A DNA stretch of 64,000 nt from an uncultured Pirellulaceae bacterium (lineage in GTDB: Bacteria > Planctomycetota > Planctomycetia > Pirellulales > Pirellulaceae), in contig CALKGE010000004.1 of assembly GCA_938084685.1 (NCBI GenBank), positions 62,001 through 126,000 of the forward strand, in the 5' to 3' direction. This document shows, one piece after another, positions 48,124 through 57,381 of the stretch. Position 1 is the first letter of the stretch, and each line of letters begins with the position of its first letter. The translations under genes were made by a program, and so were the position numbers. The notes under the pieces were generated by a model. The model did not search any database. It had not been told where the DNA came from and was given only the letters and a program-made list of their open reading frames with translations.

Positions 48124-48771
48124 TTATTTTACACCAATCCGCGGACAAAAGTTTTTCATGCTGCAAGCATCACAGAGTGGCTTTCTGGCATCACAAATTG
48201 CTCGGCCATGATGAATCATCCGATGCGAGTAATCAATCCACTCTTTCCGAGGCAGTACGGTCATCAGATCCCGCTCGACTTTCACAGGGTCTTTCTCGAA
48301 CGTGATCCCCAGCCGACGACTGATCCTGCCGACATGAGTATCAACCACCACGCCAGACGGGATTCCAAACGCGGTCCCCAGCAGGACATTCCCGGTCTTT
48401 CGTCCTACTCCGGCCAGGGCCACGAGCTGATCGAGCTGCTGGGGAGGTTGCCCGTCATACTTGTCCACCAGTTCCCGCGCACAGGCTCGGATGTTTTTGG
48501 CCTTGGCCCGGTAAAATCCGGCACTTTTAACGATCTTCTCTACCTGTTTCTGAGTTGCTTTGGCCAAGTCATGTGCCGTGGGATATTTGGCAAACAGATC
48601 AGCCGTCACGATATTCACTCGTTCATCGGTACACTGCGCCGAAAGAATGGTAGCGATCAGCAATTGAAAGGGGGATTCGAAATTCAGAGCGCACTCGGCA
48701 TCCCCATAGTGTTTGGCCAGATGGCGAACGACTCGGCGAGCGTGGTTTTTTTCTTCACGTGAAGCTGGCAT
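48124..48771 (-). CDS. nth: Endonuclease III
   Basis: A 215-residue HhH-GPD glycosylase from the ATG 48771. The helix-hairpin-helix is LVALAGVGRKTGNVLL with the catalytic lysine, the GPD-type loop is GVVVDTHVGRISRRLG with the catalytic aspartate, and the 4Fe-4S cluster is C-x6-C-x2-C-x5-C in CDARKPLCDACSMKNFC. It removes oxidised pyrimidines and nicks the abasic site in base-excision repair. No strong ribosome site is seen. First gene of nth-dcd-acnA; a promoter should lie in 48772-48950, shared with the divergent DUF309 gene. Confidence 0.94.
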   Translation of the reverse strand: MPASREEKNHARRVVRHLAKHYGDAECALNFESPFQLLIATILSAQCTDERVNIVTADLFAKYPTAHDLAKATQKQVEKIVKSAGFYRAKAKNIRACARELVDKYDGQPPQQLDQLVALAGVGRKTGNVLLGTAFGIPSGVVVDTHVGRISRRLGITFEKDPVKVERDLMTVLPRKEWIDYSHRMIHHGRAICDARKPLCDACSMKNFCPRIGVK

Positions 48772-48950
48772 AGGGCTTGTAAAATTCCAACGGTTGCCTC
48801 GCAAGCAGTTAGCGAGACATCTGGGGATATATTGAATTGATCGGTTCAACGCTATACTGGAGGACGAAATCAGTCAGCGGATTGACTTTCTCCAATATAG
48901 CACGTTACCTGACGGGCCGGAGTTTACGCGTAGTTACAGGAGTCTCCCGG

Positions 48951-49340
48951 ATGAGCGACCATCCATTCGACGTCGAAAAATATTATGAAGGCATTGAACT
49001 CTTCAATGACGTGGAGTTCTTTGAAGCCCACGATGCCTGGGAAGAATTGTGGCAGGAATACCATGCAGACGACCGCAAGTTTTTTCAGGGCCTGATTCAG
49101 GTTGCCGTCTGCCTGCATCACTTTGGCAATGGCAACATTCGCGGAGCCAAGAAGCTGTTTCTGTCGAGCACTGCGTACCTGGAACCCTTTGGGCCGATCC
49201 ATCTAGGGTGCAACATTGAAAAACTGATTCGTGAACTGACCGCCTGTTGCCAGGAAATACTGGATAACACCGACGAATTTCCCGAAATTGAAATAATTCC
49301 GGACCTGATTCCCGAAATTCACCTGGAAGGGTTCGAGTAA
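48951..49340 (+). CDS. DUF309 domain protein
   Basis: A 129-residue helical protein started at ATG 48951 with ACAGGAG 9-15 bases upstream. The DUF309 signature is YYEGIELFNDVEFFEAHDAWEELWQEYHADDRKFFQGLIQVAVCLHHF, with the characteristic EAHDAWEELW. The C-terminal tail is acidic. The biochemical role of DUF309 is unknown. It lies 93 bases before folE on the same strand and may share its promoter. Confidence 0.88.
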   Translation: MSDHPFDVEKYYEGIELFNDVEFFEAHDAWEELWQEYHADDRKFFQGLIQVAVCLHHFGNGNIRGAKKLFLSSTAYLEPFGPIHLGCNIEKLIRELTACCQEILDNTDEFPEIEIIPDLIPEIHLEGFE

Positions 49341-49433
49341 ACGACCTTATTTACGAATTGGCAATCGCTATCTACTATTAATACTTGGGCCTTTGGCCGT
49401 TACCGACGCTGCTGTTCAACCACTAAATCCTGC

Positions 49434-50042
49434 ATGTCTGACGAAGTTCAAGTTCACGCTCAACCTGTCACCACCGATGTCGTCCTTCCCCGCATCGAAA
49501 ACGCTGTCCGGGAAATACTCGCCGCAGTCGGCGAAGATCCGGACCGCGACGGCCTGCTGGAAACTCCGGCTCGCGTTGCCCGCATGTATGCTGAGATGTT
49601 CAGCGGTTTGCGGAGTGATCCTCGGGAGCACACTAAAAAGTTCTTTGAAGAGAAGTACGACGAGGTTGTGCTTGTTCGCGACATCAGTTTTTGCAGCATG
49701 TGCGAGCACCACCTGCTTCCCTTTGTCGGGAAAGCCCACATTGGATATATGCCCAACGGTAAAGTGATTGGCCTCAGCAAACTTGCCCGGGTTGTGGAAG
49801 CAATCGCCCGTCGTCCTCAGGTACAGGAGCGTCTGACGGAAACGATCGCCGACCTGCTGGTCGAAGAATTAGGCGCCAAGGGTGTTGCCGTCATTATTGA
49901 AGCGGATCACAGTTGCATGACCATTCGCGGTGTACGCAAACCAGGAAGCCTGACCATTACGTCAGCGATGCGAGGAATCTTCCGGTCCAACCTCACCAGT
50001 CGTTCTGAAATCATGCAGTTGATTTACGGCAAACATCACTAG
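49434..50042 (+). CDS. folE: GTP cyclohydrolase I
   Basis: A 202-residue enzyme of normal length. Motifs are [22 protein letters not shown], the zinc-binding [35 protein letters not shown] and [30 protein letters not shown]. It converts GTP to dihydroneopterin triphosphate, the first step of tetrahydrofolate synthesis. The start has no clear Shine-Dalgarno. The membrane-protein gene follows after 9 bases. Confidence 0.96.
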   Translation: MSDEVQVHAQPVTTDVVLPRIENAVREILAAVGEDPDRDGLLETPARVARMYAEMFSGLRSDPREHTKKFFEEKYDEVVLVRDISFCSMCEHHLLPFVGKAHIGYMPNGKVIGLSKLARVVEAIARRPQVQERLTETIADLLVEELGAKGVAVIIEADHSCMTIRGVRKPGSLTITSAMRGIFRSNLTSRSEIMQLIYGKHH

Positions 50043-50051
50043 GATACGAAC

Positions 50052-50852
50052 GTGGAGCTGCTCTGGGAAATTCTGCAATTCGTGTTGCGTCTCGGCTTTG
50101 GGGTTTCCCTGGCAATGGCCATCACCAGTCCCCGGCACGTCACCAGCGGATTCTTTAAAGTACATCTGTGGGTCATTATGGGCCTGAATGTCTTTGGGAC
50201 TCTGGTCGTCTGGACAGTACCTGACGAACTTCTGCCGGCAGACAGCGTACGACTTGCCGGTCAAACCAGCCTGGTGATACTCACCATTGCCAGTGCGGTC
50301 CTGAGCTATGTCGGAGCGGTCACCTGGCTCTACGAAAAGAAGACTCCTGGACAATGGATTCTGGTATTACTCACGCTTCTCACACTAACCACCGCTTATC
50401 AAAGCAGTGTCCTGCCAGCCGACAACAACATGGCTCATCACCTTGTTCTAATTCTGGACATCGTGACCTCGGGATTAGTTGTGGGGGGTATCATGACCGC
50501 CATGCTGCTGGGACATTGGTACCTTAACACCCCCACCATGAACCTCGTTCCCCTGCGGAAGCTGCTGTGGCTTTGCGTAATCGCGCTGCTCCTCCGCATG
50601 CTGGTATCCGCCACCGGAACCACTCTCACGATTGTCAACACCGACGTAACAAGCACCTGGTGGATTTTTGTATCACTGAGGTGGATTGCGGGAATCATTG
50701 GAAGCCTGGGGCTGATTTACATGACGTTTTTGACGCTGCGAGTTCCCAATACCCAGAGTGCAACCGGTATCCTTTACGCCGCCACGATCGTGGTTTTTAT
50801 TGGAGAATTAACGGCGCGCGTTTTAGCCGAGAACGTCCTTTACCCTCTGTAA
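50052..50852 (+). CDS. Multi-spanning membrane protein of unknown function
   Basis: A 266-residue protein started at GTG 50052, 9 bases after the folE stop. It has about eight hydrophobic segments (near 8-25, 37-55, 70-90, 103-118, 132-155, 170-192, 208-228, 240-258). Notable polar residues in or next to the membrane are NNMAHHLVLILD (about 126-137) and LGHWYLNTPTMNLVPLRKLL, with histidines that could bind a haem or metal, but no known motif is complete. It is probably part of a short operon with folE and the zinc-ribbon protein. No function can be assigned. Confidence 0.7.
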   Translation: MELLWEILQFVLRLGFGVSLAMAITSPRHVTSGFFKVHLWVIMGLNVFGTLVVWTVPDELLPADSVRLAGQTSLVILTIASAVLSYVGAVTWLYEKKTPGQWILVLLTLLTLTTAYQSSVLPADNNMAHHLVLILDIVTSGLVVGGIMTAMLLGHWYLNTPTMNLVPLRKLLWLCVIALLLRMLVSATGTTLTIVNTDVTSTWWIFVSLRWIAGIIGSLGLIYMTFLTLRVPNTQSATGILYAATIVVFIGELTARVLAENVLYPL

Positions 50853-50899
50853 CCCCAGCAGTGAGAGAAACACTTTTCGCCCAGAGCGGTTGATTAACC

Positions 50900-51445
50900 A
50901 TGAACGTAACATACTTTTGCAAAGCTTGTGACAAGGTCACCCGGGTTCCCTTCACGGAAGATTCCACGGCGGTTTCCTGCAGCCGGTGCGGAGTGGAACA
51001 TGCATTCTCCAGCAACTTCTTGAGCAGCGATGAGGAGGGAAACCGCACACTTGACCGTTGTACCATCTGCGGCAGCCACGAACTCTACTATCGCAAGCAA
51101 TTCAATCAGCGGCTGGGGATCTCCATTATCGCCGTGGGGGCTACGCTCAGCACAATCGCCTACGCGAACCACAATCTGTTTTGGACGTTTCTGATACTCT
51201 TTGTGTTTGCCGGAGTCGATCTGTTATTCTATATCTTCATGAAAAACTTATTACAATGTTACAAATGTAACAGTGAATTTCGCGGTTTCGAAGATTCGCC
51301 AGAATACCAGCCGTTTAACCTGGAAATTCACGAAAAGTATCACCAGCAGCGTGTTCGGCTTGAACGGGCCGAAAAAGAGCGCCAATGGCGAGAACAACAG
51401 GCCGCGAATCAATCAACAGACGATTCTGATCAGGCCGGGGCATAA
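50900..51445 (+). CDS. Zinc-ribbon membrane protein of unknown function
   Basis: A 181-residue protein. Four CxxC pairs are visible: C7xxC10, C27xxC30, C54xxC57 and one after the membrane segments (CYKC, about 119-122), which suggests two zinc ribbons. Two membrane helices lie at about 73-88 and 93-115. The tail (150-181) is a charged Arg/Glu helix followed by an acidic end. It may bring a zinc-ribbon domain to the membrane; a role is not known. It is followed after 12 bases by the GlcD/GlcF-type fusion gene. Confidence 0.7.
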   Translation: MNVTYFCKACDKVTRVPFTEDSTAVSCSRCGVEHAFSSNFLSSDEEGNRTLDRCTICGSHELYYRKQFNQRLGISIIAVGATLSTIAYANHNLFWTFLILFVFAGVDLLFYIFMKNLLQCYKCNSEFRGFEDSPEYQPFNLEIHEKYHQQRVRLERAEKERQWREQQAANQSTDDSDQAGA

Positions 51446-51457
51446 GACGGGATTCAT

Positions 51458-54400
51458 ATGGATCAGGAACGAGCTCGCATTCAAGAAGACCTGCGAGGCG
51501 TGATAGAGGGTGAAGTTCGGTGCGACGACCTCCTCCTTAAGCTCTATTCCAGTGATGCCAGCATTTACCAGATTCGTCCTCTGGCCGTAGTGCGTCCTCT
51601 TCATACTCAGGATGTCGTAGCCTGCGTGCAGTATGCCAATGAGAATCACATCTCCGTTCATGCTCGAGGAGCCGGGAGTGGCCTGGCCGGCGAGTCACTT
51701 GGCCCTGGTATCGTCATCGATTTTGCTCACTCCATGCGTCGCATTCTGGGATTTGACGGAGAAAACGTCCGCATGCAACCAGGCGTGCGACTCTCCAGGC
51801 TCAACAAATATCTGGGCAAACACAACCGGATGTTCGGTCCGGATCCGAGCAACCGTGAAGTCACCACGATGGGCAGTGTGCTGGCCCTTGATAGCAGCGG
51901 CAGCCACTGGCTGAAGTACCGCAGTCCCCGCGCACATATCGTCGAACTTGAAGTCGTCCTGGCCGACGGTTCGGTACTCCGCCTGAATCGGGAACAAAAT
52001 ATTGAAACTCTCTGTGCCATCCCGGAAAAACGAGCATTATCTGACCAGAGTGCCGCTCCTACGATATCGCGGCTTGACGAAATCCAGGAACGAATTCAGA
52101 CCATCATTTCAACTCATCAACAGACCATTCGCGACTTTACTCCTGAATCGCCTGTTCATCGTTGTGGGTACCACTTGAACGACCTGATCCAGGGAGACCA
52201 CATCGACCTGGCAAAGCTTCTGGTCGGGTCAGAAGGTACGCTCGGACTGATCACCGAAGCCACGGTAAAAACGAATTCCATCCCCGAACACACTGGCGTA
52301 CTTCTGCTTTTCTTCGACAGGATCGACAAGGCTACCCAGGCATCCCAACTGCTTGTCAACATGGACATCTCGGCATGTGACCTGTTAGACCGGCGGCTAT
52401 TGGTGATGGCCCGCGAGACAGACCCCCGATTCGTGCGTTCCATCCCTGACGATGCGGAGGCGATGCTGCTGGTCGAAGTGGAAGGTGCCAACCGAAACGA
52501 TATACGAACGCGTCTGGCTCAGATAAGCGAGGTCATTCAGCAAACCCATCACCTCGCCTTTGCCAGCCGCATGGCTCTGGAAGATACCGAAATACAGCAA
52601 GCCTGGTCTATCACCCAGAATGTCATTCCGACACTCTACCGCCTGGAAGGATCATCACGGGCAATTCCATTTATCGAAGACATTGCAGTCCCGCCATCCA
52701 GGTTGCCCGAAGTCCTTCCTCAGATCTACGCGGCGCTCCAAAAACATGCCACGACGGCCTCATTATTTGGGCACCCCGGGCACGGTGTCCTGCATATCCG
52801 CCCCTTACTCAATGTGGATGATAAGAGTGACGTCCGTAAACTGCACGCCATCGCGAATGACATTTATGAACCGGTCATCGAAGCTGGCGGGACGATTAAC
52901 GCCGAACATGGTACCGGCCTGAGCCGCACGTGGTTTATGAGAAAACAATTCGGACCACTCTATGATGTTTTTGCTGAAGTGAAACGGGTTTTTGATCCAC
53001 GGCATGTACTGAATCCGGGTAAAGTGATCTCGGAAATGCCTCAACCTATCCACAACAACCTCAGGCCCGTCAGTGTTAACCTGACCACTCCGCGTGGATT
53101 TATGGCCGATGTCACTAATGACGAAGAGGAACATCGCAATCCACTCGAACTTCAACTTGCCTGGACTCCTGAAGAACTTGCTTATGGAGTGCGAGCCTGT
53201 AACGGATGTGCTCGATGTCGCAACGAGTCCGATGCGACTCGCATGTGCCCCATCTTTCAGTTTGCACCGAAGGAAGAAGCAAGCCCCCGAGCGAAAGCGA
53301 ATTTATTGCGTGCTGTCATCACTGGCAGACTCCCAGTTTCGACATTGGGAGACGAAGAAACCAAATCTATCGCCGATCTGTGTGTCAATTGTCATCAATG
53401 CCGAGTGGAGTGCCCGGCGGGTGTCGACATTCCTAAAATCGTTCAGGAAACCAAAGCACAGTATGTAAGTTCCAATGGATTGAAACTCTCGGATTCGCTC
53501 TACACCAAAATCGATCGCACAGCACGCCTGGCTAACCGATTCCACTGGCTTTACAACTGGGGGATTCGTAACCGTCAGGTGAGATGGTTACTGGAAAAAC
53601 TAATTGGACTCGCTCAGGGGCGCAAACTACCTCGTGTCGCCAGAACAAGTTTTTTCAAGTGGGCCGCCAGAAATCGTCTGACCCGATCGAGTCGGGAAGC
53701 TGGCACGAAAGTGCTGTACTTTGTTGACACCTTTGCCAACTGGTTTGATCCGGAACTGGCAAAATGCCTCGTCTCCATCCTTAAACACCACGGAGTTGAC
53801 GTTTTTGTCCCGACGGATCAACAATGGTCTGCCAGTTCCGCCATCGCCGAGGGAGATATCGAATACGCTCGGGAATTCGCCAGACGCAATGTGAACCTGC
53901 TGGCCGACGCCGTGCGGCAAGGATATGTCATTGTCACCACCGAACCGACAGCAGCCATGTGCCTGACCAGGGAATATCCAAATCTACTGGGCAACGACGA
54001 CGCTCAATTGGTGGCTGAGAACACTCAGGATGCCTGCCATTACCTGTGGAATCTGCACGAGCAGGGCAAACTGGAACTTGACCTGCAACCGGTCAATTAT
54101 TCGGTCGGCTACCATTTGCCATGCCACCTCCGAGCACTCGCTCAGTTCACTCCTGGAGAACATCTACTGCGGCTCATCCCGGGACTGACTCTGCATCGAA
54201 TCGACAAAGGATGCTCAGGCATGGCAGGTACGTTCGGCCTGAAAAAGAAGAATTATCGTAACAGTCTCCGCAGCGGATGGGGACTGATCAGCACCATGCG
54301 AGATTCTGTAATTCAGGTAGGGACGACTGAGTGCAGTGCGTGTAAAATCCAGATGGAGCAAGGAACAACTAAACCGACACTCCACCCAATCAAATTACTG

Positions 54401-54475
54401 GCTCACGCTTACCGACTAGCACCCGGTGTGAGTAAACAACTGTCACAGCGCTCACGGGACCTGACGACATCATGA
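51458..54475 (+). CDS. FAD-linked oxidase / Fe-S oxidoreductase fusion (GlcD-GlcF or YdiJ-like)
   Basis: A 1005-residue cytosolic or membrane-associated enzyme. Residues about 35-260 are the FAD-binding PCMH fold (RGAGSGLAGESLGPGIVID, GPDPSNREVTTMG, GSEGTLGLITEATVK) and 290-540 the C-terminal oxidase domain (FGHPGHGVLHIRP, EHGTGLSRTWF). Two 4Fe-4S motifs follow: CNGCARC (581-587) with a later CP, and CVNCHQCRVECP (642-652). The C-terminal part has one intact CCG-type module (LPCHLRAL, GCSGMAGTFGL, CSACKIQ); the other is degenerate. It probably oxidises a 2-hydroxyacid such as D-lactate, glycolate or 2-hydroxyglutarate. Its TGA overlaps the moaD ATG. Confidence 0.88.
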   Translation: MDQERARIQEDLRGVIEGEVRCDDLLLKLYSSDASIYQIRPLAVVRPLHTQDVVACVQYANENHISVHARGAGSGLAGESLGPGIVIDFAHSMRRILGFDGENVRMQPGVRLSRLNKYLGKHNRMFGPDPSNREVTTMGSVLALDSSGSHWLKYRSPRAHIVELEVVLADGSVLRLNREQNIETLCAIPEKRALSDQSAAPTISRLDEIQERIQTIISTHQQTIRDFTPESPVHRCGYHLNDLIQGDHIDLAKLLVGSEGTLGLITEATVKTNSIPEHTGVLLLFFDRIDKATQASQLLVNMDISACDLLDRRLLVMARETDPRFVRSIPDDAEAMLLVEVEGANRNDIRTRLAQISEVIQQTHHLAFASRMALEDTEIQQAWSITQNVIPTLYRLEGSSRAIPFIEDIAVPPSRLPEVLPQIYAALQKHATTASLFGHPGHGVLHIRPLLNVDDKSDVRKLHAIANDIYEPVIEAGGTINAEHGTGLSRTWFMRKQFGPLYDVFAEVKRVFDPRHVLNPGKVISEMPQPIHNNLRPVSVNLTTPRGFMADVTNDEEEHRNPLELQLAWTPEELAYGVRACNGCARCRNESDATRMCPIFQFAPKEEASPRAKANLLRAVITGRLPVSTLGDEETKSIADLCVNCHQCRVECPAGVDIPKIVQETKAQYVSSNGLKLSDSLYTKIDRTARLANRFHWLYNWGIRNRQVRWLLEKLIGLAQGRKLPRVARTSFFKWAARNRLTRSSREAGTKVLYFVDTFANWFDPELAKCLVSILKHHGVDVFVPTDQQWSASSAIAEGDIEYAREFARRNVNLLADAVRQGYVIVTTEPTAAMCLTREYPNLLGNDDAQLVAENTQDACHYLWNLHEQGKLELDLQPVNYSVGYHLPCHLRALAQFTPGEHLLRLIPGLTLHRIDKGCSGMAGTFGLKKKNYRNSLRSGWGLISTMRDSVIQVGTTECSACKIQMEQGTTKPTLHPIKLLAHAYRLAPGVSKQLSQRSRDLTTS

Positions 54476-54723
54476 CACTCCGCATCAAGTTATTTGCCGT
54501 GGCGATGCAGAAAGCGGGCACGACGGACCTTGAAGTCGAGTGCTCGTTACCAGCCAACGTCGGCGAAATCAAACAGCTGGTCGTCGACACCTGCCCACCG
54601 CTGAGCGAAATCCTGCCCCACTGCCGTTTCGCGGTGGATGACGAGTTTGCGTCAGACGATACCGTCATTACGGAGCAGGCGTCTGTAGCTATCATTCCGC
54701 CTGTGAGCGGCGGAGCGTGCTGA
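54472..54723 (+). CDS. moaD: Molybdopterin synthase small subunit MoaD-like
   Basis: An 83-residue ubiquitin-fold protein that starts by ATGA overlap with the oxidase gene. MTLRIKLFAVAMQKAG and IIPPVSGG are MoaD features. The carrier glycine pair is expected at the extreme C-terminus, where it is adenylated by MoeB and then thiocarboxylated; here the protein reads SGGAC, with two residues after the glycines. The frame and stop are clear. Followed after 28 bases by moaE. Confidence 0.9.
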   Translation: MTLRIKLFAVAMQKAGTTDLEVECSLPANVGEIKQLVVDTCPPLSEILPHCRFAVDDEFASDDTVITEQASVAIIPPVSGGAC

Positions 54724-54751
54724 AGCAGGCCTTACCAAAAGACGAACTCAA

Positions 54752-55171
54752 ATGATCAATCTCACCCGGGACACCATCGACACTCAACAGGTACTCGAGT
54801 CCGTACAGGACACGCGAGCCGGGGCGGTTGTGCTGTTTTTGGGTACGACTCGCAGTATCACCGGTGACCGGGAAACCGGTTCGCTGGACTACGATTGTTA
54901 CGAATCGATGGCGATCCGCAAGCTGGAACAACTGGAAGCCGAGGCGCGGCGGCAATGGGACGTCGTGGAGATTAATATCGTGCACCGATTAGGTCATCTG
55001 CTGCCCGGGGAGGCCAGTGTGGCCATCGCTGTAAGTTCGCCTCATCGCGGTACCGCATTTGAATGTGGGCAATGGCTCATCGACTCGCTGAAAGAAGATA
55101 TACCGATCTGGAAAAAAGAAAACTGGGCGGATGGGACTCACCAATGGGTTCACCCGGGAATGGAGGACTGA
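54752..55171 (+). CDS. moaE: Molybdopterin synthase catalytic subunit MoaE
   Basis: A 139-residue protein. MoaE motifs are GAVVLFLGTTRSITGDRETGSLDYDCYESMAIRKLEQLE, VEINIVHRLGHLLPGEASVAIAVSSPHRGTAFE and the catalytic lysine region DIPIWKKENWADGTHQWVHPG. With MoaD it makes molybdopterin from precursor Z. It lies between moaD and moaA, and its stop is 3 bases before the TTG of moaA. MoaC, which makes precursor Z with MoaA, is not in the window. Confidence 0.95.
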   Translation: MINLTRDTIDTQQVLESVQDTRAGAVVLFLGTTRSITGDRETGSLDYDCYESMAIRKLEQLEAEARRQWDVVEINIVHRLGHLLPGEASVAIAVSSPHRGTAFECGQWLIDSLKEDIPIWKKENWADGTHQWVHPGMED

Positions 55172-55174
55172 CCG

Positions 55175-56176
55175 TTGCCAACACGACCTCCCTTACTGGA
55201 CTCACTGGGCCGAGCGCACACTAACCTGCGGATGAGCGTCACGGACCGCTGTAATATCCGCTGTTTCTACTGCATGCCGGAAGAGAATGTGGAATTCAAA
55301 CCGCGTGAAGAAATACTCACCTTTGAGGAACTCGTCAGATTTGCTCGAATTTGCTCGGCGCTAGGAGTCAACAAGATACGTGTTACCGGCGGAGAACCTC
55401 TGGTACGCAGGAATCTACCGGAACTGATTACCGCTTTGGTGAAGATTCAGGGCATCGATGAAATCGCACTGACCACCAATGGCATCCTCCTGTCCGAGCA
55501 GGCAGAGGCACTCAGGCAGGCGGGACTGAAGCGGCTCAATATCAGCCTGGACACACTTGACGACGATACGTTTTTTCGACTTTCGCGACGGCGTGGTATC
55601 GAGCGGGTACTGGAGGGAATCGCCACTGCCCAGCGGGTCGGCTTTGAACAAATCCGTCTCAATGCGATTGCGATTCGAGGGCTGACCGAAGAGGATATCG
55701 TCCCTCTGGCAGAATTCGCCATGCAACAATCCCTGGAACTGAGATTCATTGAATTCATGCCGCTCGATGCAGAAGGCAACTGGGGAAATAGTGCGGTGCT
55801 GACCGGTGCGACCATCAAGGAAACTCTGGAAGAGCACTTTGGAAAACTCATCGCGGCCGACCGCCCCGATGCCAGTCAACCAGCCGTCGATTTCAAGTTT
55901 ACGTCCGGCAAGGGGCGGATCGGATTTATCAATCCTGTGTCCGAGCCGTTTTGCAGCACCTGCAATCGCCTGCGTATTACGGCCGAAGGCAAGGTGCGAA
56001 ACTGCCTGTTTTCAACCAGCGAGTGGGATGCGCAGCAGCTTCTTAGAAACGGCGGTAGCGATGAGGAAATTGAAATGCTCATCCGTGACTGTGTGTTAGC
56101 AAAGAAAGCGGCACACGGGATTGATACTCCAGAATTTGAAAAGCCCGAACGTGCCATGTATCAAATTGGGGGCTAA
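55175..56176 (+). CDS. moaA: GTP 3',8-cyclase MoaA
   Basis: A 333-residue radical SAM enzyme started at TTG 55175 with GGAGG 8-12 bases upstream. The N-terminal cluster is in TDRCNIRCFYCMPEEN (C-x3-C-x2-C), GGEPLVRRNLPELI is the SAM-binding GGEP, and the C-terminal cluster is in FCSTCNRLRITAEGKVRNCLF. It ends in GG, as active MoaA proteins do. It makes 3',8-cyclo-GTP in the first step of molybdenum cofactor synthesis. It ends one base before the convergent ykgJ stop. Confidence 0.96.
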   Translation: MPTRPPLLDSLGRAHTNLRMSVTDRCNIRCFYCMPEENVEFKPREEILTFEELVRFARICSALGVNKIRVTGGEPLVRRNLPELITALVKIQGIDEIALTTNGILLSEQAEALRQAGLKRLNISLDTLDDDTFFRLSRRRGIERVLEGIATAQRVGFEQIRLNAIAIRGLTEEDIVPLAEFAMQQSLELRFIEFMPLDAEGNWGNSAVLTGATIKETLEEHFGKLIAADRPDASQPAVDFKFTSGKGRIGFINPVSEPFCSTCNRLRITAEGKVRNCLFSTSEWDAQQLLRNGGSDEEIEMLIRDCVLAKKAAHGIDTPEFEKPERAMYQIGG

Positions 56177-56596
56177 CTAAATCTTGATCTGCCCCCGCTG
56201 CTGCTCGATTTCCTCCAACGAATAAACTCGCCCTGCTCCACTGCCAGGACACTCCTTGCAAGTCTCCTTCCAGGCTTTTTTACTTTCCAGATTAGAGTCC
56301 CAAAACGGCCAGGTGCGGCATTGAACGGGCCGAGCTTCATAGACAGCACAGCCTTTGCTGTCGGTATCAAAAAATACACAATCTCCGTTGGGAAACTCAC
56401 GAAGAGAGCGACGGGCGCCTATTTTCCGTACATACGTCTCTTCAAACGCTTCGTTGTCCATTTCCATTTCGCTGGCCAGTGCATCAATTTCGGCCTGCGT
56501 GACCCAAACGAACCCGGGAGCCCCCGTGCAACAATCACCGCACTGACTGCATTCAAACTGTAGCCCATCACTGTACCAAGGGGATTTTTCGCTCAA
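56177..56596 (-). CDS. YkgJ family cysteine-cluster protein
   Basis: A 139-residue protein with FECSQCGDCCTGAPGFVWVT near the N-terminus, FPNGDCVFFDTDSKGCAVYEARPVQCRTWPFW in the middle and CKECPG near the end; these cysteines form the YkgJ/CxxCxxCC pattern thought to bind Zn or Fe-S. The family has no settled function. It converges directly on moaA without any spacer. Confidence 0.88.
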   Translation of the reverse strand: MSEKSPWYSDGLQFECSQCGDCCTGAPGFVWVTQAEIDALASEMEMDNEAFEETYVRKIGARRSLREFPNGDCVFFDTDSKGCAVYEARPVQCRTWPFWDSNLESKKAWKETCKECPGSGAGRVYSLEEIEQQRGQIKI

Positions 56597-56941
56597 ATCG
56601 AGACCTTTCCATTCATATGCTCGTAGGACGCTCGTCGTCCGTCGCCCTAATTATAACGATTAGTAAAACTTTATCGATTACCTCAAGATTTCGGCTCGAC
56701 CGCTCGATACAGGTTCCATGGGCGCGGTGCGTTTTCGGTGAAAATGCGCCATTGCGTCGTTTACAACAAACAAATCACCCTTAACCACAGGAGAACTGCA
56801 AAACCGAACTATTGAGAACCAGAAATCTATTGCAGTTTAATTTGACATAAACTCTTCAGATTCCTACACTTAGAGCGATTTCGCTACATTCGTTGTACCT
56901 TCCTGGTTTTCTTCGTCCTTTGAATAACCGATTTCAAGATT
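56597..56941. other. 345-base intergenic region with the HU promoter
   Basis: No gene seen. It is A/T rich and contains the promoter at 56842-56870 for the HU gene, plus the upstream region of ykgJ. Confidence 0.6.
56842..56870 (+). promoter_or_regulatory. Sigma-70 type promoter of the HU gene
   Basis: A perfect -35 TTGACA (56842-56847) is followed by a 17-base spacer and TACACT (56865-56870). Transcription would start near 56877, giving a leader of about 65 bases to the ATG at 56942. Confidence 0.7.
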
Positions 56942-57331
56942 ATGCCTCGCAGCAAAACCAAAAAAGACATCGTTAAGACAATTGCCGAAGAATCCGGGCT
57001 CTCACAACAGCACGCCAAAGACCTGGTCCAAAGAACTCTGGACACCATTGTCCAAATGCTTGTCGATCACGGCAGGATTGAACTGAGGAATTTTGGTGTA
57101 TTTGAATGTAAGGAGCGCAAGGCCAGGCTTGGAAGAAACCCTAAAACGAATGACCCGGTGGACATCCCCGCCAAGTTCGCAGTCATCTTCAAGCCGGGAA
57201 AAGAGATGGAAAAGCGGATTCGAGAGGCCAATCCAATTGGCTGGAATCTGGAAACATTACAGCTCCCATCGGTCGATCCACAGGCAACCAATCCTGCGGA
57301 AGAAGACGACCAGCCATTGCCACCGATCTAA
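56942..57331 (+). CDS. HU/IHF family DNA-binding protein
   Basis: A 129-residue protein. Residues 1-92 are an HU fold (KKDIVKTIAEESGLSQQHAKDLVQRTLDTIVQ, RIELRNFGVFECKERKARLGRNPKTNDPVDIPAKFAVIFKPGK) with the arm RNPKTNDP that inserts into the minor groove. Residues about 95-129 are an acidic, Pro-rich tail not present in E. coli HU. It bends and packs DNA. Expressed from the strong promoter upstream. An inverted repeat at 57382-57413 follows the gene. Confidence 0.92.
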   Translation: MPRSKTKKDIVKTIAEESGLSQQHAKDLVQRTLDTIVQMLVDHGRIELRNFGVFECKERKARLGRNPKTNDPVDIPAKFAVIFKPGKEMEKRIREANPIGWNLETLQLPSVDPQATNPAEEDDQPLPPI

Positions 57332-57381
57332 TCTCAAAAAGTCGTATTGCAACTCTTCTGGTATTTTTGTATTTATAGCCG

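Noticed and set aside
48007..48166. N-terminal extension of dcd by 53 residues
   Set aside because: The family starts at MILSGQ; the extension runs into the nth 3' end region and has no family-like sequence.
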